DNA from: Argyresthia goedartella | Lineage: Eukaryota; Arthropoda; Insecta; Lepidoptera; Argyresthiidae | Assembly: GCA_949825045.1 (NCBI GenBank) | Contig: OX463809.1 | Location: forward strand, 1,267,501-1,331,500 | Direction: 5' to 3' | DNA length: 64,000 nt | Shown here: one piece after another, positions 11,550 to 21,097 of the stretch | Position numbering within the stretch: position 1 is the stretch's first letter | How the letters are laid out: each line of letters opens with the position of its first letter | The notes under the pieces: model-generated | Databases searched by the model: none | The model's input: only the letters and a program-made list of their open reading frames with translations | What the model was told of the DNA's origin: nothing | Program-made: the position numbers and the translations under genes

Positions 11550-13236
11550 ATGACCAGCCAGGCCCCACCTCAAGACATCCGACTTGACAGATTGGACGAC
11601 GGACCCGGTATTTTGCCCTTTGACCTAGGCCCTACCAAGATCATATCCCATCACCATACATTCCTACAAGATATAGACCTTGACCTATTACAGACACATC
11701 TGACTACTACAAAATCTCAACTAACTGCCGCAGCTAATAGTATCAATAACGAGAACTATAGTTTAAATTCAAATATCAAATCATTCACCTATTCCATAAA
11801 ATAGATAAGATATCCTCGTAACTCGATACCTTCCTACCTAAGAGAGCTAAGCGTGGCCTATTCAACCCATTAGGTAGTTTTATCAAAAGTATAACTGGTA
11901 ACCTCGACTACAGCGATGCTCTGAGGTATGAAAATATCCTTCAAAATTTACAGAAAAACGATCATGACTTATCTGAAAGTTTCAATAACCATATTTCCTT
12001 ATACAAGGCAATGACGATCCAACAAACTCAGATTTTAAATAACTTAACTACTAATCAGGCAAAGTTAGCGAAAGCGCTATCATATTTCATAAACAATTCC
12101 ACCTCATATAGAGTACAACTGGCTCACTATACCCAGCTGACTCAGTTATTCGCCTTGATCAGCGAAAACGTACAAGACTTAAGTATGGAGATAGATAAGT
12201 TAGAGAATATATTAGCTTTTAGTCGTACAGGCAACTTGCACCATTCTATTTTATCACTTAATGATGTCACCTATGTGATAAGCAAATTAAACCTTTTGTA
12301 GATTTGAGATATTACTATGATTTGATTAGCTTAGGATGTTATTTTATAGATAAAAAGATCGTGATTGTCCTTAAATTCCCTCTAACTACTACATCATCCT
12401 ATAAACTATACAGACTCTGCCCAGTACCTAATAAATTCCATAACGTCATCGTTCCCCCGTTCCCATTCCTAGCAACCAACTCCAAGGAGTATTCGTACAT
12501 AGAGGCAGAATGCCCGAAGGTCGACACCTGGTACATCTGCGAGCAACAGCTGAGCCACCAGATCCGCACGCAACGTGACTGTATCGACACCCTGATACAC
12601 TTGCAAGAAATAGACGCAACATGCAGTACTACTCCTATCTCTATGTCCAAGGAAGCGCTAACCTAGCTAGACAGTCAGCACTACATCATTTCGTTCCCGA
12701 AACCTACAAAAGTCGACATCCTCTGCGGACCACAGCAGCATCAGATCCTAGAAGGCAGTTTTCTAGCAACACTTCCTAGAAATTGCAGTATTCGAGCACC
12801 GAAATTCACTATTGCCAACTTCAATGATAAACTTCGTGGACAACCTGTCGAAATCATCATATTCCCACAGTCAACTTCGCTGTCGAAACCATCTTCCGAG
12901 AATCGGCGACTTCAGTACCACCTGACCACAATCGACTTGAACAAATTGCACGATATCCAGAAACAAATTACAATGGAAATTCCGACGAAATCAATCACTT
13001 CGGACTTACTGACCACCTACCATACAACAATACCTATGTATGTACTGGTGACATTGTTCACAGTTGCACTGATTGCATTTTACCTGCGACATAAGAAGAC
13101 AAAGAAGTTGAACTCATCCGCTGAACCCAATTTGGAACTATCACCTCTACCTGAGACTACTACTCGTACTTCAGCCAGGAACCTATCTCCGGAAAAGAAA
13201 AGAGCCGCAATATTCGCCGTAGACATAGGCAAATAG
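11550..13236 (+). pseudogene. env: Errantivirus env, copy 1, broken
   Basis: This is the envelope (fusion) protein gene of the insect retrovirus-like element, expected to be made from a spliced RNA; 'cttgttacag' at ~11527-11536 is a plausible acceptor just before the ATG. Compared with the second copy at 21121-22826 it has a 2-nt insertion near 11765, a nonsense codon at 11819-11821, a 25-nt deletion near 12300 and a second nonsense codon at 12664-12666. The basic cleavage-site region (~11840), the coiled heptad region and the C-terminal membrane span (~13035-13083) are still recognisable. It cannot yield a full protein. Confidence 0.85.
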
Positions 13237-13247
13237 TTGCTCATCTT

Positions 13248-13259
13248 GGAGGGGAGGTG
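13248..13259 (+). promoter_or_regulatory. Polypurine tract of errantivirus copy 1
   Basis: GGAGGGGAGGTG lies immediately before the 3' LTR start TTACGATG. It primes plus-strand DNA synthesis in LTR elements. Confidence 0.8.
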
Positions 13260-13380
13260 TTACGATGTTACCATCTACAATGAATCACCGACCAGATGGA
13301 TCACCTCATACGAGATTGCGAAAGACATGGAACCTTCTAGAACATCGATTCCGAATTTCATGAGAAATCTGACAGTGCAT
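13260..13380 (+). repeat. 3' LTR of errantivirus copy 1, first 121 bp only
   Basis: It matches 4229-4348, then stops abruptly at 'gacagtgcat', where the non-LTR element at 13381 begins. The remaining ~214 bp are not found after that element. Confidence 0.85.
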
Positions 13381-13476
13381 TCAGTCGCGTCGAAACCACC
13401 GTCGCATTCGGTCGCGGATTGAGTTGTCATAACGTCTAGTGTCGGACCGTCCGACCGATCGGTCCAAACGAGGGCA

Positions 13477-14745
13477 ATGACCTCGAATATTGTGAAGTGC
13501 ACATCGTGCAATATTGTGATTAATGAGTTGCTCTCATTTATACAAAATAAAGTAGATGTGATGGACGAAGTTTCCTTAGTGCAAATATGTACCTCATCAT
13601 TTTCTACAGAGGATATTGAGACCGCAAAAGATTTGCTATATCAATCTATAGATACATCCAGGCGAAACATAACGCGTAAGCGTGCAGGCAAGGAAGGAAG
13701 AGACCTCGACGACATCATCAGTCTCCTGAAGGGGACAAATCCAGAACAAGTGCCAATATTTGTTGCCAGGAACCTTCAAAAATTGCCGCCGATAACGTTC
13801 GACCATGTTGACGTGACCAGGCTATTAAAATATATAGTGATTTTACAAAAAGACGTACAAATCATCAAAGATAGCTATGCTAAAACGAACGATCTAGCAG
13901 CTTTGAAAGAGGATATTGTTTTTATGAGGACCGCATCATTAATTAACGACCAGGAGCGTATGAACATAAATGTCAGAAGGGGTGGCTTCACAAAGGATAA
14001 CTTAAGCCATAATTATGACAGTGGACCTATGGGGCTGCCTCCTTTCCTTGATAAAACGGATGACGCAATCATAGCTACTAACAACAACACGGTGTCGTTG
14101 AACTCGATCCGAGAGGTGAATAACCCCGGCGCCCGAGACTACGCTTCTATCACTAAGCGAGCGGATGGGCGCGTGGAGGCCCACCGCCGCACCGCGGTTT
14201 CGACGTGCGAAAAAACAAATCCGCGCGTTGAGGCCTCACTGCAGAAGAATGACACGAGTAAGCGCGCTGATGCGTCATCGACACAGCGCGCTCAAACTAT
14301 GGAGATGGAATGCGAAGGCATGCGAACAAAGAACAACGAATGGGTACTTGTGCAAAATAAACGGAAAAAGACCAAAGCTAAGTACATAGGTCAGAAGGGT
14401 AAGGCAGCAGTACTGCCCGAATGCAAATTCCGGGCTGCTGATGCCCAAATACCCATTTTCATTTATAATGTAAACAAGGAGACTTCGGAAAAAGATATTG
14501 CCGATTATATTAACACTCAGACGCAGATTGTAGTGCGTCCTGAAAAGGTGACGACGAAATCTGAAAAGGAGTACAACTCTTTCAAAATGTATATACCGAA
14601 AAGTAAGTTATCATTATTTAATAATGACACACTTTGGCCCGAAGACGTATTCTTCAGGAGGTATTTTATATTTAGTCCACGGGTGAATAGAGCCTCCAAG
14701 CAAGCTTCGATAGACACGGATAAACATCTTAACAATGGTTTATAA
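13477..14745 (+). CDS. LINE ORF1 protein (RNA-binding, 422 aa)
   Basis: The protein opens with a CxxC pair ('KCTSCN', residues 7-12) and a conserved N-terminal region ('FVARNLQKLPPITFDHVDVTRLL') that I recall from ORF1 of insect and cnidarian CR1/Daphne-group LINEs. A coiled-coil-like stretch follows (~115-150), then a basic low-complexity middle. The C-terminus is RRM/PHD-like ('IPIFIYNVNKETSEKDIADYI' to 'LWPEDVFFRRYF', ~325-405). ORF1 proteins coat the element RNA and chaperone it to the target. The ATG follows a ~96 nt leader. The frame is intact; clade assignment is tentative. Confidence 0.8.
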   Translation: MTSNIVKCTSCNIVINELLSFIQNKVDVMDEVSLVQICTSSFSTEDIETAKDLLYQSIDTSRRNITRKRAGKEGRDLDDIISLLKGTNPEQVPIFVARNLQKLPPITFDHVDVTRLLKYIVILQKDVQIIKDSYAKTNDLAALKEDIVFMRTASLINDQERMNINVRRGGFTKDNLSHNYDSGPMGLPPFLDKTDDAIIATNNNTVSLNSIREVNNPGARDYASITKRADGRVEAHRRTAVSTCEKTNPRVEASLQKNDTSKRADASSTQRAQTMEMECEGMRTKNNEWVLVQNKRKKTKAKYIGQKGKAAVLPECKFRAADAQIPIFIYNVNKETSEKDIADYINTQTQIVVRPEKVTTKSEKEYNSFKMYIPKSKLSLFNNDTLWPEDVFFRRYFIFSPRVNRASKQASIDTDKHLNNGL

Positions 14746-17575
14746 AAGAATGGACACCTGCAAGCTAATTTGCTTTAATTGTAAATCTATAAAGAGATCA
14801 ATAGATGGTGTTAGATTACTATGCGATTCTTCCGATGTAGTTGCACTACAGGAGACCTGGCTTCTGCCGTGTGACATCCCCTTGCTTGGAACCATACATA
14901 GTGACTTCGAGTATACTGGCGTGTCGGCGATAGACAATACCACTGTGTTACGAGGAAGACCCTACGGCGGAGTGGCCCTTCTGTGGAGAAAACGTGTTTT
15001 TCAGTCAGTGGTTGTAATTCAATGTACCAGTGTGCGTATCGCAGCTATTAAGGCAACGACGTCATCCTCATCGGTGTTGATAGTGTCGGTATATATGCCT
15101 ACAGATGCGCATGACAACTTAGTTGAGCTTATCCATTGTCTAGGTGAAATTAACTCGATAATTGAGCAAAATAATGTTGAAGCTGTTTATATACTGGGTG
15201 ACTTTAACGCGCATCCCGGCGAGCTGTTTTATACTGAACTATCGCAGTTCTGCGACGAACAGTCGTGGGAATGTGCGGACGTGAGAATGCTGGGCATAAA
15301 CTCGGACTCGTATACCTATAGGAGTGATGCACATATAGGCAGCTATAGCTGGCTGGATCATTGCGTGGTGACCCAGGCAGCGTGGAGTACTGTGATTAGT
15401 GCCACAATTAAGTATGACGTGTTTCGGTCTGATCACATCCCTTTAGAAATAATTTGTAAATTAGATCTGATTCCCGCCAAGGGAAATATTACATGTAAGC
15501 CTCCAAACAGGGTCATCTGGGGTATAAGGCCAGCTGCACTTATAGACAGATATAACAACTACTGTAATGATAGTCTGAGAGAGGTGGACTTCCTTAGTGA
15601 ATTTAGTAAGTATTGTGAAGATAAATACTGTGATAAGTTAGAACATAAGCTCGTGCTAGATAACATGTATAGTAATATTATTAAGATAATCAGTGAGGCC
15701 GCCATTACATCTAGTCCTTTGGCCGATATAAATTCTAGCTATAATAGTAGAAAAAAGAAACCGTATATCACGGGTTGGAATAAACATGTGAGTCAGTCCC
15801 ATGCAGAAGCCAGGCTTTGGTTTGGTGAATGGATGCAAATTGGCAAGCCCAAGATGGGACCTACTTTCGAAAAAATGACGGAGACGAGGAAAATTTTTAA
15901 AAGTAAACTTCGATGGTGCCAAAATAACGCGGAACAAATAAAAATGGACATAATAGCATCCACTCACCATTCCAAAGATTTTGGTAAATTCTGGAAGGAG
16001 ACAAAGAAACTGTTTCCGAAGTCTAGTCTCCCTGTAGGTGTGAATGGTGTGACAGATAACTGTGAAATAGCTAATTTGTTTAGAAAACAGTTTGTAGTAG
16101 CTCCCCCTGCCCAACCTATGAGGCAGGCACATGATGCAGCTGGCGAGAGCTGTCATGTCCAGGAGGATAGCAAAACCCCCATCCGTTTTACATCCCAAGA
16201 GATCCGCTGGATTATAAAACACATGAAAAGGGGAAAGTCTCCAGGACATGACGGTATTAGTATTGAGCACTTGCAGTACGCTGGGTTTCACTTGGCTAGA
16301 GTACTGAGTATGTTTTTTAACTTTTGCATTACTCACTCATATCTCCCCGACAGCCTTATGAGGACAGTTGTTGTTCCTATAATAAAGAACAAGACGGGCG
16401 ATATCTCGGATGTCAATAACTATAGGCCAATTTCTCTTGCCACCACTATCGCAAAGGTGCTTGACAGTTTGTTCGAGAGACGCTTGTGCAAGCATCTCTC
16501 GCTACATGATGCACAATTTGGGTTCAGAGCGGGCTTGTCGACAGAAAGTGCCATTCTGTCCCTCAAGCAAACTGTCAAGTACTACACGGATAGAAAAACT
16601 AATATCTTAGCGTGTTTTCTGGATTTGTCTAAGGCATTTGATACGGTGTGCTATGATTTTTTGTGGCATAAACTGTCTCACGAGTCAAATTTTCCTCCAC
16701 AGTTAATATCATTATTAAAATATTGGTATAGGAATCAGACAAATACTGTGAAATGGGCGGACTCATACTCTGAAGTATATAGGCTAGATTGTGGGGTAAG
16801 ACAGGGAGAGCTAAGCTCACCTGTGCTGTTTAACCTATATGTAAATGGACTGATCGAGGCGCTCGTCAGTACCAACGTCGGCTGTTCTATTGATGGGAAA
16901 ATTATCAACAACATAAGTTACGCTGATGACATGGTGCTGCTGAGCCCCTCGGTCAGTGGCATGAGAAAAATGCTCGCAGTGTGTGAGTCATACGCGGAAG
17001 ACCACGGACTCAGGTACAACACAAAGAAGAGCGAATACATGGTTTTCATGTCGGGCGCTAAAGTACCTGTCGATGTGCCGGCCCTCAAGCTATGTGACTC
17101 GCCTCTCGCTAGAGTGTCACAGTTCAAGTACCTGGGTCACGTGGTCAATGAGCGTTTGCAGGATGACGCAGATATTGATAGGGAAAGGAGGGCGTTGGCG
17201 GTCCGCTGTAATATGCTATCCCGTAGATTTGCCCGATGTACCAGAGAGGTAAAGATTACCCTCTTCAAGGCATTTTGCCAGTCTCTGTACACGTGTGGCC
17301 TATGGGTTAGTTATACGCAGCGGGCCCTCGGCGCCCTCCGAGTACAATATAATAATGTTTTCAGGATGTTGTTGGGGTTGCCGCGATACTGTAGTGCATC
17401 GGGAATGTTTGCCGAAGCCAGGGTTGACGGTTTCGCGGCAATCATTCGAAATCGTGTGGCTTCGTTGATGCGCAGAACTCGCGACAGTCCCAACAGCATC
17501 CTGATGGTATTAAGTGCCAGGATGGACAGCCCGTTTTTGAGGCACCATTGTATGTTGCACACTAAATTAAATTAA
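14735..17575 (+). CDS. LINE ORF2: AP-type endonuclease plus reverse transcriptase (946 aa)
   Basis: The N-terminal endonuclease has its expected residues: Asn in 'CFNCKS', Glu 40 in 'ALQETW', 'VYMPT', Asp156/Asn158 in 'GDFNAHP', 'SWLDH' and 'RSDH' (232-234). It would nick target DNA. RT follows from ~490 with 'RGKSPGHDGISIEHL', 'NNYRPISLAT', 'DLSKAFDTV', 'GVRQGELSSPVLFNLYVNGL' and catalytic YADD (729-732). No RNase H domain is seen. The ATG at 14735 overlaps the ORF1 stop, which suggests reinitiation coupling. No stop or frameshift was found, so the element may be active or very young. The C-terminal 'CSASGMFAEARV' recurs in a fragment at 50.64 kb. Confidence 0.85.
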   Translation: MVYKRMDTCKLICFNCKSIKRSIDGVRLLCDSSDVVALQETWLLPCDIPLLGTIHSDFEYTGVSAIDNTTVLRGRPYGGVALLWRKRVFQSVVVIQCTSVRIAAIKATTSSSSVLIVSVYMPTDAHDNLVELIHCLGEINSIIEQNNVEAVYILGDFNAHPGELFYTELSQFCDEQSWECADVRMLGINSDSYTYRSDAHIGSYSWLDHCVVTQAAWSTVISATIKYDVFRSDHIPLEIICKLDLIPAKGNITCKPPNRVIWGIRPAALIDRYNNYCNDSLREVDFLSEFSKYCEDKYCDKLEHKLVLDNMYSNIIKIISEAAITSSPLADINSSYNSRKKKPYITGWNKHVSQSHAEARLWFGEWMQIGKPKMGPTFEKMTETRKIFKSKLRWCQNNAEQIKMDIIASTHHSKDFGKFWKETKKLFPKSSLPVGVNGVTDNCEIANLFRKQFVVAPPAQPMRQAHDAAGESCHVQEDSKTPIRFTSQEIRWIIKHMKRGKSPGHDGISIEHLQYAGFHLARVLSMFFNFCITHSYLPDSLMRTVVVPIIKNKTGDISDVNNYRPISLATTIAKVLDSLFERRLCKHLSLHDAQFGFRAGLSTESAILSLKQTVKYYTDRKTNILACFLDLSKAFDTVCYDFLWHKLSHESNFPPQLISLLKYWYRNQTNTVKWADSYSEVYRLDCGVRQGELSSPVLFNLYVNGLIEALVSTNVGCSIDGKIINNISYADDMVLLSPSVSGMRKMLAVCESYAEDHGLRYNTKKSEYMVFMSGAKVPVDVPALKLCDSPLARVSQFKYLGHVVNERLQDDADIDRERRALAVRCNMLSRRFARCTREVKITLFKAFCQSLYTCGLWVSYTQRALGALRVQYNNVFRMLLGLPRYCSASGMFAEARVDGFAAIIRNRVASLMRRTRDSPNSILMVLSARMDSPFLRHHCMLHTKLN

Positions 17576-17751
17576 TAATTAAAATTATGTATTTCATTAA
17601 AATTAAGTGTAAATAGTAGGTAACTAATATATGGATTTTTATCTGAAATAAAGTATTAATAATAATAAAAAGGCTTCTGGTGAAACTGCAACAAAGCGAT
17701 CATACCCTTCTCGTGCAATAACAAATTACTAAGTAAACCATTAATAACTAA

Positions 17752-18363
17752 CGAGGTCAGGGAGAACCTCCTGGCTCGGCGGAGTCTGGAGACCTCTGAC
17801 GACTACGACGTCGATGGTGTCCCAACCGGCCCGCGAATCGAAGTGGGTGGGCTCGTCGGGACCGATGACATCGTAGTTGTGGCTCACGGAGTCGGCAAGG
17901 ATGGCGCGTCCAGCAGGGCACACCCTGGTGGAGTGTGCTTGGCGTTGAGGTCGCCAGCGACGAGTGTCGGATGCGGCGACTGTAGCAACCCCCGTAGCTC
18001 AGAGGTGCGGATTGGGGTACTGGGGGGCTTGTACACGGCGTACAGTCGCAGCACCTGGCCGGCGACCTGGAGGTCGACGCCCAAAGTATACAGGGTTGTA
18101 TACTCCTGGGCGTCAACGAGCTGGTGGACGATCTTCCTGCCGACGATGACTGCCAAGCCTCGAAAGGCCCGGCCGCTGGTGGACTTCTCGTCCTTGCGGT
18201 AGACGCAGTAGCCGGGCAGCGACAGCTTGTCGCTTCCGGCTGGGAATGTCTCGCTGATGAGCATCACGTCGACGCGGTAGTCCCTCAGGAACACGTGGAG
18301 CAGCCGCTTCTTCCCTGTCAGCGACTGCGCGTTCCAGTGGACGACCCTGAGCGACTCATGCAT
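17752..18363 (-). pseudogene. Jockey ORF2, endonuclease N-terminus only
   Basis: The ATG at 18361-18363 overlaps the ORF1 stop. The sequence starts 'RVVHWNAQSL' (catalytic Asn), has 'DVMLISETF' (Glu), 'YAVYKPP' and 'LVAGDLNAKH' (Asp, Asn), then slips frame at ~17920 ('NYDVIGPDEPTHF...') and is cut off at ~17752 before the SDH motif and the whole reverse transcriptase. Confidence 0.8.
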
Positions 18364-19967
18364 TGCGGAGCAGAGCGGTGAGTCTGCCCAGGGCAGTGGG
18401 ATCGCTGAGGAGGGCGAGCAGGGCTGTGAGGTGCCCCAAGTCCTGCTGCCCTATCGCCGCAGCCGGAGTGGTGGCGCCAGCGGCGGCCGCAGTCTCGCTA
18501 GCGGCGAGAGTAGCCGCCGCGGCGCCGGCGGCAGGTGAAGCCGTCGCCTTCTTCTTCTTCCCCCCCCCCGCTTCGTCTTCTGCCTGGGGACTCCGTCGTT
18601 CGCCTGCGCCATAAGCGAGGCGGGCGCCGTTTCTTCCTGCAGATCAGGACGTGGCGGAGGGGGAGGCTGCGTCTTCTTAGGCCCAGGCGCATTGGTGAGC
18701 GCCACAGTGCCGGCCTTCTTGTTCCGCGCCTCCTGGCGGAACACGGGACACGTCGCATTGTTGGCTGTGTGCGGGCGCACGTCGGCGGCTGGTCTTTCAG
18801 GCGGGGTCACTCCCGCGCCGAGTGGGGACCGCCACAACGCACGCACGCCAGGGGGCGGTGGCACATATGCGACGAGTGCCGGAACTGCTGGCACCTGTGG
18901 CACTGGGCCGGGCCCTGCTTGGAGCGCCAGGCCTCGATCTTCAACCCCGGCATGTACATGAGCTCCGTGATCTCATATACTGCACCGGGGGCACGGTCGT
19001 GGTTCTTCCGCAAGGACACGAAGAAGATGCAGCCGGGGCGCCCCTTGCGCGCCCGGATCTGCTTGCAGTACTCGGCCTCCACACCGAGTTCCGCAAGCGC
19101 CGCGACAATCTCCTCCGGCGCGGTGTTTGAGTTCAGCCCGCGGATCGCCACCTTCTGGGTCTTGTCGGCCGGCAGCGAGTAGGAGAACCACCGAACTCCG
19201 TGGTCCTTCTCCAGCCTGCACAGATAGCGCTGTACAAGCCGGTACTCGTCATCGGCCGTAGGGGTGAAGCGCACACCATTTTGGTAAGCGCGCGCACTGG
19301 GAGCCCGGCCGAGCTCTCTGGCTATCGCACTGGAGTGGTCGGCCCAGTTGGGTAGGGCCTCCACAATAAGGGGCGGAAAGCGCGGCTGGCGGGGCTGCTG
19401 TGGCGCAGCGCCTCCCGTCGGGGCGGCGGTGGCGATCGCGGCTGCGGTTGGAGCGGCGGCAGTGGCAGGCGGCATTGGGCGGGCGGGCGGCGTTGGGCGG
19501 GCGGGCCCTATCATGGGTGCGGTGGCTTGCGGGTTCGCAGGGGCAGCGGCGGGGCGCGTAGGGCGGGCGGGCACAGTCGCGGCGGTGGGCGGGTTCGCGG
19601 GTGCGGCGGCGGGGCGCGTAGGGCGGGCGGGCACTATCGCGGGCGCAGCGGCGGAGCGCGTGGGGCGGGCGGGCACTTGAGACGCGGTCGCCGCGGCAAA
19701 CGACACTGAAGAGCACTTATTGAGAGGAACACTCATACCTGTCTTTCCCAGTGTTGAAGCACTCTTAATATCACTCGCGACGGCGGCGGATGGTCCAGGG
19801 GCGGGGGCGGGTGCCTGAAGCGCGCCCAGGCAGGGCGACAGCGACGGCATGTCGAGGCCCGTCTTCTTCAGCGGCGGCTGGTTCGTCGGTGGCGGGGTCG
19901 GCGAGTCCGCAAGCTGGACTCGCTTTCCATCTCCTCGGAGACGCAGCTCGTCACTCGGGCTTTCACT
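18356..19967 (-). pseudogene. Jockey ORF1 (Gag-like, zinc-knuckle protein), frameshifted
   Basis: The frame is open upstream of the Met at 19850 to about 19967 ('SDELRLRGDGKRVQLADSP' precedes it), so that Met is internal and the real start has been lost. A Pro/Ala-rich region with repeated 'PARPTRPAAAPA' units is followed by a conserved domain ('YRLVQRYLCRLEKDHGVRWF') and the knuckle 'CHRCQQFRHSSHMC' plus 'CVRCGGPHSARE'. A frameshift near 18810 moves the reading to 'TCPVFRQEARNKKA', and another at the C run at ~18563-18571 leads to an Ala-rich tail ending TGA, which overlaps the ORF2 ATG. It would package the element RNA. It is no longer functional. Confidence 0.75.
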
Positions 19968-20085
19968 TCACGGGCGCCTCGTCCCGCGGGTTGGTGGCAA
20001 CACCAAGGGCTGCGTTTTAATGCCTTGAGCCCCGCCTGTCGCTATATTTATATGTTGGCGGGCGCTCTCGAACGGACCGCTTAGC

Positions 20086-20515
20086 TTTATTTATTATGCT
20101 GTCTCTTTCTTACATCGTACTTAACTGTTACGCTATTTTACACGAAATTAACAATTACAACAATGAAATTCTATTAAATCTAACTCTATACATCTTATAC
20201 TATGACGGAAATATTATTTATTACTTATGCTACGCTCATTCTAAACTTATAACATAAACGATATCTATAACTATACTATATACATCTTTCTTAACCTATT
20301 AATAGACGTCCCGCACATATTTGAGATGCAGATACTGGAAAGTAATTTTGGTACCTAAGTCTAAATTCCTGTTCCCTACATTGTAAAATATAAAACATAA
20401 AATGCGGACCGGTTTACTCATTTTTTTTTCAATACTTAGTAATTACATAGGATATTGCACAGCAGCAGCTAAATAATAATATTAAACTATATCAAAAATT
20501 ACCAAAAAAAAACAA
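20086..20515. other. AT-rich stretch with nothing recognised
   Basis: No frame, repeat tail or structure stands out beyond A/T runs. Confidence 0.4.
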
Positions 20516-20585
20516 GAGCTCCGTGGTCATTAGACCATTAGGGTTTATCACACAGGAGATGCAGGTTCGAATGCTGACCATGTAC
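20516..20585 (+). repeat. tRNA-like SINE head
   Basis: 'gagctccgtggtcattagacc' is followed by a polymerase III B-box-like GGTTCGAATGC (20564-20574). The A box is poor and the acceptor stem does not pair, so this is a degraded tRNA-derived SINE, not a tRNA gene. Confidence 0.45.
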
Positions 20586-20762
20586 CAATGAGATAATTAA
20601 TTTATCTTAAGTACATTATCGGACGTTCAGTGTTTCGGTTGACACCACAGATAAATCAACATAGGAGATAGGGCTTTCAGCCTATTTTGTATGCAAACCG
20701 ATTGTCGCAAGCTGAATTCACGCACTCAACATATCATTATATAAATACAACGAACACGCTAA

Positions 20763-21097
20763 TTACGTGTACTGGCCGTCAGAGGGGATTTTAAAAAAGA
20801 CGAGATATGTCCATTCACAACTTTAATGTAGAAAGTTACAAATGTTCTTAGTCTATTCACTTAAAATTAGGGGTGATCGCGATTGATCCCGCAATTATAC
20901 TAAACGTCCTCTCGCAAGAGCGATTCTAGCAAAAAGGCCCTGGGAAAACTGGTGGTGGTCCCACGATGGAAATGAAATGCACTGTCAGATTTCTCATGAA
21001 ATTCGGAATCGATGTTCTAGAAGGTTCCATGTCTTTCGCAATCTCGTATGAGGTGATCCATCTGGTCGGTGATTCATTGCAGATGGTGACATCGTAA
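20763..21097 (-). repeat. 3' LTR of errantivirus copy 2
   Basis: It has the same length as the 4229-4563 LTR, is bounded by TTACG/CGTAA and differs at only a few bases. Confidence 0.9.

Larger units (their letters stand above)
6290..11587 (+). pseudogene. pol: Errantivirus pol (protease-RT-RNase H-integrase), multiply broken
   Basis: The -1 frame opens at 6290. Protease 'LLIDTGANQS' is at ~6395. RT follows from ~7140 with 'WRLVVDFRKLNEKT' and 'FLRMPMGLKNSPSTFQ'. The catalytic box reads YLDE rather than the usual Y-x-DD (~7636-7647), so the second Asp is lost. A TAG at 7700-7702 stops the frame. A frameshift lies between ~8000 and 8060, just before RNase H ('TTDASNFALGAILSQ', 'TDHQPLQWL'). 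The integrase has an H-H-C-C finger ('SNCNICSS'), 'HADVL', 'TDQGTEF' and 'HAPNENGMIERF', then is cut at ~9509 by a LINE. It resumes at 11019 and ends at 11587. Reading phase across the insert is kept. The enzyme cannot work as it stands. Confidence 0.88.
4229..13380 (+). mobile_element. Ty3/gypsy errantivirus-like element, copy 1 (degenerate, nested)
   Basis: The order is 5' LTR (4229-4563), tRNA-Ser-like primer-binding site, gag, pol (protease, reverse transcriptase, RNase H, integrase), env, purine tract, and a 3' LTR cut short at 13380. This layout and the 17.6/297-like protein features mark an insect errantivirus. It is broken by nonsense codons in gag and pol, frameshifting indels in pol and env, a LINE inside the integrase region (9510-11018), and another LINE replacing the rest of the 3' LTR. 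It could not move by itself. Confidence 0.9.
13381..17672 (+). mobile_element. Full-length-looking two-ORF non-LTR retrotransposon
   Basis: The element begins 'tcagtcgcgtcgaaacc', a CAGTC-type start seen in several insect LINEs, with a ~96 bp leader. ORF1 and ORF2 overlap by 11 nt and both are open. The 3' UTR is short, with AATAAAG at ~17647 and a (TAA)n tail. Length is ~4.3 kb. It sits inside the errantivirus 3' LTR, but the LTR does not resume on the far side and no target duplication is visible. A partial antisense copy of its ORF1 lies at 24840-25292. Confidence 0.85.
17752..20085 (-). mobile_element. GC-rich Jockey element, 5' part only
   Basis: On the minus strand it carries ORF1 with zinc knuckles and the start of ORF2 (endonuclease), then ends at ~17752 inside the endonuclease. 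Loss of the 3' rather than the 5' end is the reverse of normal LINE truncation and implies a later deletion or rearrangement. GC content is far above the flanks. The left edge abuts an 80 bp unassigned strip (17673-17751). Confidence 0.8.

Noticed and set aside
15656..16336. 226-codon minus-strand ORF
   Set aside because: Shadow of the intact LINE ORF2 on the opposite strand.
17719..17745. 18-bp match 'aattactaagtaaaccat' between 17.72 kb and the inverse of 25.34 kb
   Set aside because: Both lie near pieces of the same LINE, but the match is short and AT-rich; too weak to claim an inverted duplication.
18363..19709. Long plus-strand Ala/Gly/Arg-rich ORFs
   Set aside because: Antisense shadows of the GC-rich Jockey ORF1/ORF2; no domains.
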